Positions 54,168-57,851 of a DNA stretch of 57,851 bases are shown here, in pieces (the stretch's first letter is position 1; every line of letters starts with the position of its first letter). The stretch is from a virus. The translations under genes were made by a program, and so were the position numbers. The stretch lies in IMG/VR virus record IMGVR_UViG_3300044568_003733, positions 1 to 57,851 of that record; one strand, given 5' to 3'. The notes under the pieces were generated by a model, which worked only from the letters and a program-made list of their open reading frames with translations, had not been told where the DNA came from and made no database searches.

Positions 54168-54331
54168 TGGAACAATATATTTGGTTTCTTTTTGGCTTAG
54201 GGCTAGGCTTGGCCCTAGACTGGGTACTAGTTAAATTTATGCTTAAAGATATAAAAAAAAGACTGTCTCGCTTAGAGGTAAAAAATAATTTACAAGCATT
54301 AGAGAAAAGGAATAGCAATGCCAGAGGATAA
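54167..54331 (+). CDS. Small single-span membrane protein (54 aa)
   Basis: A short gene. One hydrophobic segment (WFLFGLGLGLALDWVLVKFM, about residues 6-25) then a basic helix (KDIKKRLSRLEVKNNLQALE). This fits a small inner-membrane protein with its C-terminus in the cytoplasm. Small phage membrane proteins of this size can be holins or spanin-like, but nothing specific is visible. TAATG overlap with the gene before; 14-base overlap after. Confidence 0.55.
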   Translation: MEQYIWFLFGLGLGLALDWVLVKFMLKDIKKRLSRLEVKNNLQALEKRNSNARG

Positions 54332-54653
54332 GAATACCCTAGAGCTTATTAGTTCAATTACAGAATTTAATGACCTTCATGAATATATGAAGGATGAGAA
54401 TTTAGACAAAGCTCTTGCTGTGGTTGTTAAATTATTGATGAATCCAGAAGTTCCTTCTGCTAAAGCCCCTATCTTAATTATTGAACTTCAAGCAATGTCA
54501 ACAAAATTTGCAATGATGGCCTCAGTTTATTCAACAATTATGAAGGATAAAGCTGGATCGGTAAATAATAATAAAAAAAATATATACTATTCAGCAAAAG
54601 AATCTATAGATAAATTAGTAGATGCCCTTAAATATGTTGTTAGGTATAATTAA
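54318..54653 (+). CDS. Helical phage protein, unknown function (111 aa)
   Basis: A 111-residue, helical and acidic protein (ITEFNDLHEYMKDENLDKAL, then KLLMNPEVPSAKAPILIIEL and a C-terminal helix with KESIDKLVDALKYVV). Not firmly recognised. It lies before the nuclease and after SSB, so a role in DNA processing is possible. Confidence 0.45.
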   Translation: MPEDKNTLELISSITEFNDLHEYMKDENLDKALAVVVKLLMNPEVPSAKAPILIIELQAMSTKFAMMASVYSTIMKDKAGSVNNNKKNIYYSAKESIDKLVDALKYVVRYN

Positions 54654-54655
54654 TA

Positions 54656-55441
54656 ATGGGTAGAGAAATAGTTAAAAATCTTAAATTTAAAAAGCATACT
54701 GGTAAGCACTTTGACCCAGAACTTTTTGCAAAACTAATAGACGAATCGTATCGTAATACTAAACGTGCAGATGGAGAAATGACAAAAAAGTCTTTTAGCC
54801 CAAGCTCCCTTGGCTATGGACATGGTACTTGCCCAAGATACTGGTATATGGCTTTTTCTGGTGCAATGTTTATTGATGATAATGATTCTGTTGCAGTTGC
54901 AAACATGGCTCAGGGAACTCAGGCTCATGAAAGACTACAGAATTTAATTAAAACAATGCCAGAATGGAAGGCAGAAGAAGAAGAAATAGTTAATGAGTAT
55001 CCTCCAATTCGTGGATTTATAGATTTGATAATGGAATATGACGGTGAAACAGTTATTGGGGAAATAAAAACTGCTAAGCAAGAAGTTTGGGATGCAAGGC
55101 AATCGGAAATGAAACCCACAACTAATCACTTATTACAATTGCTTACCTATATGAAACTTAAAAATGCTAAAGAGGGATTTTTTCTGTATGAAAATAAAAA
55201 TACCCAAGAATTAATAGTTATTCCAGTTTCTATGAATGAAAAAAATACTGCAATTATTGAAGAAGCTTTTTTATGGATGTGTGAGGTATGGGATAATTTT
55301 AAAGAAGGAGACCTTCCCATGAGGCCAGAAGGTGCAACAAAATCTAAAATGCCGTGCACCTATTGCCCAATTAAAAAAGAATGTTACTCAGGTCTTACTG
55401 GAACAGTTCAAATAGAATCTTATAAGGTGCCTAAAATATGA
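54656..55441 (+). CDS. Cas4/RecB-like Fe-S exonuclease
   Basis: A 261-residue PD-(D/E)XK nuclease. Metal-binding core: GTQAHERL (His91), RGFIDLIME (Asp123), GEIKTAK (Glu136 and Lys138), QLLTYM (Gln161). Four cysteines that would hold a 4Fe-4S cluster, Cys59 (GTCPRYWY) and Cys234, Cys237 and Cys243 (PCTYCPIKKECY), are as in Cas4 and AddB-type nucleases. It probably resects DNA ends with the recombinase (inference). No CRISPR array is present. Confidence 0.85.
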   Translation: MGREIVKNLKFKKHTGKHFDPELFAKLIDESYRNTKRADGEMTKKSFSPSSLGYGHGTCPRYWYMAFSGAMFIDDNDSVAVANMAQGTQAHERLQNLIKTMPEWKAEEEEIVNEYPPIRGFIDLIMEYDGETVIGEIKTAKQEVWDARQSEMKPTTNHLLQLLTYMKLKNAKEGFFLYENKNTQELIVIPVSMNEKNTAIIEEAFLWMCEVWDNFKEGDLPMRPEGATKSKMPCTYCPIKKECYSGLTGTVQIESYKVPKI

Positions 55442-55716
55442 AATGTGCAAACAATGAGTGTACTAAAAAGTTTGATGCCAAAACTCATAATCAAAAATAT
55501 TGTTCTGACGAGTGCTGCAGGGTTGCAACTAATCGTAGAATTATGGAAAAATATTATGAAAAAAAGGCAATTAGAAATGGGGCTCCCAGAATTTGTAAAA
55601 AATGTAAAACTCAGCTAAGCAGATATAATCAGGCAGATGTATGTGCTGGCTGTGAAAAAAGAATAAGCAAAGAAAGTAAACTTGCGATATGGAAAATAAT
55701 TAGTGAAATTAACTGA
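55438..55716 (+). CDS. Double zinc-ribbon protein (92 aa)
   Basis: A 92-residue protein with two zinc-binding knuckle pairs: MKCANNECTKKFDAKTH, then QKYCSDECC (the first ribbon) and RICKKCKTQLS, then DVCAGCEKRIS (the second). A linking helix lies between (RRIMEKYYEKK). These are nucleic-acid-binding patterns. It starts in an ATGA overlap with the nuclease and overlaps the resolvase by 14 bases, so it could be a cofactor for either. Confidence 0.6.
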   Translation: MKCANNECTKKFDAKTHNQKYCSDECCRVATNRRIMEKYYEKKAIRNGAPRICKKCKTQLSRYNQADVCAGCEKRISKESKLAIWKIISEIN

Positions 55717-56269
55717 CCTAATTAAAACAAAAGCCAATAGGGTTTTAGGGATAGACGCCTCAACAAATTCAGTAGCATTCTGTTTAATGGAAAATAACAA
55801 GCCTATAAAGTGGGGTAAAATAAACCTGTCTGGTTCTGATATATATGAAAAAATATTAGATGCAAAAGTTAAAACTCATTGCATGCTAGATGAATTAAAA
55901 AGCGATTATATTGCGGTAGAAGGTGCTATACTTGTCAGATCGCCCGATGCTGTGATAAAATTATCATATGTTTATGGAGTGGTTATTGCCGAACTTATGT
56001 CTACTGGCGCTAGTGTTATTACTATATCTCCAAGTTCCTGGCAAGCATACATTGGAAATAAAAATCCCACTAAAGAAGAAAAGGCGGCAATAAGATTAAA
56101 AAATCCAGGATATGCGGATTCCTGGTATAAGAATCAATTAAGGAATATGAGAAAACAAAGAACTGTAGATTATTTTAATAATAAATACAAGTTATCTTTA
56201 ACAGATTTTGATGTAGCAGATGCATTCGGCATTGCTCATTATGCAAACAAAGTGCTTACAGAAAGGTAA
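55703..56269 (+). CDS. RuvC-like Holliday junction resolvase
   Basis: A 188-residue RNase H-fold nuclease with the acid set of RuvC-type resolvases: GIDAS (Asp18), VEGA (Glu73) and DVADAFGIAHY (Asp170 and Asp173). It would cut branched DNA from replication and recombination. It starts with GTG. Gene order (Cas4-like nuclease, zinc ribbon, resolvase) suggests a single end-processing module. Confidence 0.8.
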   Translation: MKLTDLIKTKANRVLGIDASTNSVAFCLMENNKPIKWGKINLSGSDIYEKILDAKVKTHCMLDELKSDYIAVEGAILVRSPDAVIKLSYVYGVVIAELMSTGASVITISPSSWQAYIGNKNPTKEEKAAIRLKNPGYADSWYKNQLRNMRKQRTVDYFNNKYKLSLTDFDVADAFGIAHYANKVLTER

Positions 56270-56271
56270 AC

Positions 56272-57033
56272 ATGATTATTCAAATTATAGGGCTTCCAGG
56301 CTCTGGAAAAACAGAATTAGCAAAAACTCTAAAAGAGCGCATCAATGCTATTCATCTTAACGCAGATGAAGTTCGTGCAGGTGTTAGCTCTGATCTTGGC
56401 TTCAGCCTTGATGATAGATTAGAGCAAGCACGACGTTTAGGAGAGATGGCTCGTTTAATTGCAAAGCAAGGTGTGGCTCCAGTAATTGTAGACTTTGTTT
56501 GTCCAACAGATTTAACTCGTGCAGCATTTGGAAAGCCAGACATTCTTGTATTTATGGATACAATTTCAGAAGGTCGCTTTGAGGATACTAATAAGATGTT
56601 TGAACGACCAACTGATGCTGATGTATCTTTTATTAGTCACAACTTAAATTCTGAAGCAAAGGCATCCCACATCATTGATAAGTTTAGTCTTCATGACTGG
56701 TCTGCACCTACAACGCTTATGCTAGGTAGGTATCAGCCATGGCACGAAGGCCACCACGCCCTTTACAAAGAAGCGGGCAATAGAACTAATCAAGTTCTTC
56801 TTGGAGTTCGTAATACATACAATACAAGTGAAAAGGATCCTCTTAAATTTGATCAGGTAAAAGAGTATATTGCTAAAGATGAGTTTATGAATGGTGCATT
56901 AGTACTGAGATTACCTAACATCACAAACATTGTTTATGGTCGTGATGTTGGATACAAGATTGAACAAGTAGATTTGGGGGCAGAGATTCATGCTATTTCG
57001 GCTACTGAAAAGCGTAAAGAATTGGGTATTTAA
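56272..57033 (+). CDS. APS kinase-like / nucleotidylyltransferase fusion
   Basis: A 253-residue, two-domain protein. Residues 1-~135 match adenylylsulfate kinase (CysC): P-loop GLPGSGKT (7-14), LNADEVRAGVSSDLGFSLDD (29-48), RRLGEMARLIAKQGVAPVIV and VCPTDLTR. In CysC from memory the equivalent of VCP reads ISP, with a Ser that can be phosphorylated; here it is Cys77. Residues ~145-253 are a nucleotidylyltransferase of the HxGH type: GRYQPWHEGHHALY (HEGH at 158-161) and ISATEKR (242-248). The core resembles NadM-like enzymes but also the HxGH/ISxT motifs of ATP sulfurylase, so a compact PAPS-synthetase-like role is possible (inference). Confidence 0.75.
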   Translation: MIIQIIGLPGSGKTELAKTLKERINAIHLNADEVRAGVSSDLGFSLDDRLEQARRLGEMARLIAKQGVAPVIVDFVCPTDLTRAAFGKPDILVFMDTISEGRFEDTNKMFERPTDADVSFISHNLNSEAKASHIIDKFSLHDWSAPTTLMLGRYQPWHEGHHALYKEAGNRTNQVLLGVRNTYNTSEKDPLKFDQVKEYIAKDEFMNGALVLRLPNITNIVYGRDVGYKIEQVDLGAEIHAISATEKRKELGI

Positions 57034-57115
57034 TTTTGGCCAAGGTATTGCAGATGCAGAAGATAGATTTGTTAAAAGTATGTTTAAGGAAGATATAGAT
57101 AATGAAAGTAACTAG
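56990..57115 (+). CDS. Possible 41-residue protein
   Basis: A short frame starting inside the kinase gene. It reads MLFRLLKSVKNWVFNFGQGI, then ADAEDRFVKSMFKEDIDNES. The second part lies between genes and looks protein-like (amphipathic, acidic), and GGGGG precedes the ATG. It overlaps the next gene by 14 bases. Evidence is limited to the open frame and composition. Confidence 0.35.
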   Translation: MLFRLLKSVKNWVFNFGQGIADAEDRFVKSMFKEDIDNESN

Positions 57116-57305
57116 AGCAAGATCATTTGCGAAAGCAGTAAGTTATCGCATATGGGGAACTCTTTCATCTGTTGTTGTTGCCTATGTTATAACAAAAAAC
57201 GCTGCTCTTTCTGTAACAATTGCGTTTTGGGAAACGGTTGTTAAAATATTTCTATACTACGCACATGAGCGTGGGTGGAACTATATTCAATGGGGAAGAA
57301 AATGA
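57102..57305 (+). CDS. DUF2061 membrane protein (67 aa)
   Basis: A 67-residue protein with the DUF2061 pattern: RARSFAKAVSYRIWGTLSSV, a hydrophobic segment (VVVAYVITKNAALSVTIAFW), then ETVVKIFLYYAHERGWNYIQWG. Two membrane-spanning segments are likely. AAGGAAG (57086-57092) precedes the ATG. Function of the family is unknown. It follows the APS-kinase gene, which may link it to sulfur or surface metabolism (inference). Confidence 0.75.
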   Translation: MKVTRARSFAKAVSYRIWGTLSSVVVAYVITKNAALSVTIAFWETVVKIFLYYAHERGWNYIQWGRK

Positions 57306-57448
57306 AACTATATCAAAGCCAAACATGGATGTACAGAAGGTATGTTGTTCAAAATAAAACAGTAACAGAAATTGCCGAAGAGTGCAAAGTCTCTGCCATG
57401 ACCATACAGAGAGCATTAGAAAAGTTTGGATTAATTAAAAAGAGATGA
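57302..57448 (+). CDS. Tiny helix-turn-helix protein (48 aa)
   Basis: A short gene in an ATGA overlap. It reads MKLYQSQTWMYRRYVVQNKT, then VTEIAEECKVSAMTIQRALE and FGLIKKR. The middle is a clear HTH (EIAEECKVSAMTIQRAL), of the kind in sigma-like or transposase-like DNA-binding modules. It could be a small regulator. Overlaps the next gene by 4 bases (ATGA). Confidence 0.6.
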   Translation: MKLYQSQTWMYRRYVVQNKTVTEIAEECKVSAMTIQRALEKFGLIKKR

Positions 57449-57851
57449 TAGATGAATTTAATAAGTTTTGTTTAAATAAAGAGTCTTACTCTCAAATAAG
57501 ACAAGATCTTTTTGTGTTATTTGCACTTGGCTCAGAGCCAGGATTCTTTGTAGAGTTTGGTGCCTGCGATGGAGTTTATTTGTCTAATACCTTCTTGTTG
57601 GAAACTTACTATGGATGGGACGGAATACTTGTTGAGCCACTGACATACTATAATAGAATCATAAAGAGCAAACGAACTGCGACAGTTGAAACTCTATGCG
57701 TTTCTGATAAATCAAATGATTCTGTAGAGTTTATTGAAGTCAGTGGAATGCCTTGCTTATCTGGTGTTTCAGAACATATCTATGATGGTGTTCATGAGGA
57801 TATGATTAAGTCTAAGGGAATTCCTTATAGCGTAAAGACAATCTCTCTGAA
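57445..57851 (+). CDS. FkbM family methyltransferase (3' end outside window)
   Basis: The frame runs open to the last base. It starts MIDEFNKFCLNKESYSQIRQ, then GFFVEFGACDGVYLSNTFLL, the SAM loop in the FkbM pattern, and WDGILVEPLTYYNRI (strand 2 acid) and VSDKSNDSVEFIE. The C-terminal half, with the KIDVEG motif, is cut off. It is a second FkbM-type methyltransferase after the one at 10571, near the APS-kinase gene. Confidence 0.75.
   Translation, partial: MIDEFNKFCLNKESYSQIRQDLFVLFALGSEPGFFVEFGACDGVYLSNTFLLETYYGWDGILVEPLTYYNRIIKSKRTATVETLCVSDKSNDSVEFIEVSGMPCLSGVSEHIYDGVHEDMIKSKGIPYSVKTISL

Noticed and set aside
54167-54331. Holin
   Set aside because: One membrane segment and small size fit, but there is no lysis gene beside it and the context is DNA replication, so it is only listed as a membrane protein.
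1-57851. tRNA genes
   Set aside because: I saw no cloverleaf with a TTCGA-type loop and no CCA-ended acceptor stem in the short gaps; a dedicated scan would be needed to be sure.

Overview
This 57.9 kb window is the chromosome of a tailed double-stranded DNA phage (Caudoviricetes), AT-rich except for one adhesin gene and with almost every gene on the plus strand. The head genes are HK97-like (PBSX-type portal, HK97-type protease, HK97-fold capsid). A very long tape measure (2287 residues), a major tail tube protein and a frameshifted tail chaperone pair indicate a long-tailed siphovirus morphology. No rRNA, tRNA, integrase, terminase, holin or endolysin is recognisable, and both window ends cut genes, so this is part of a larger genome. 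The host cannot be read directly. Several promoters place their -10 box only 6-9 nt before an ATG, which predicts leaderless mRNAs and is compatible with, but does not prove, an actinobacterial host.

Layout. (1) 1-4284: 3' part of a giant adhesin-like gene made of about 40-residue Asp-box beta-propeller blades, in arrays of 14, 7 and 7 blades separated by spacers. (2) 4340-12895: a glycan-modification island holding a PAPS-type sulfotransferase, two paralogous GT-A glycosyltransferases, a DUF6065-like protein, two GT-B glycosyltransferases, a lone minus-strand glycosyltransferase, a GH130-like protein, a TPR-like protein, an FkbM methyltransferase and a conserved phage protein of unknown function. 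(3) 12898-17906: collagen-like, glycine-rich and LamG-like fibre or adhesin proteins. (4) 17970-26406: head and connector genes, with intrinsic terminators after the capsid and tail tube genes. (5) 26513-42913: tail chaperone pair, tape measure, distal tail and baseplate proteins, an S74-chaperoned tail fibre, and a protein with a surface-type repeat.

(6) 43003-56269: replication and recombination genes behind the strongest promoter of the window (TTGACA-N16-TACAAT). They are metallophosphoesterase, DnaB-like helicase, DnaG-like primase, a gp32-like ssDNA-binding protein, a DnaE-type DNA polymerase III alpha with an intact PHP domain, MazG, RecA/UvsX, a bacterial-type SSB, a Cas4/RecB-like Fe-S nuclease and a RuvC-like resolvase, with many tiny zinc-finger or membrane proteins between them. 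(7) 56272-57851: an APS-kinase/nucleotidylyltransferase fusion, a DUF2061 membrane protein, a tiny HTH protein and a truncated second FkbM methyltransferase.

The most interesting theme is surface chemistry. An enzyme resembling the one that makes PAPS (APS kinase) and one that uses PAPS (sulfotransferase) lie in the same genome as at least five glycosyltransferases, two FkbM methyltransferases and several large repetitive adhesins. I infer, without proof, a phage-encoded system that makes sulfated and methylated glycans on its own virion or on the host surface.
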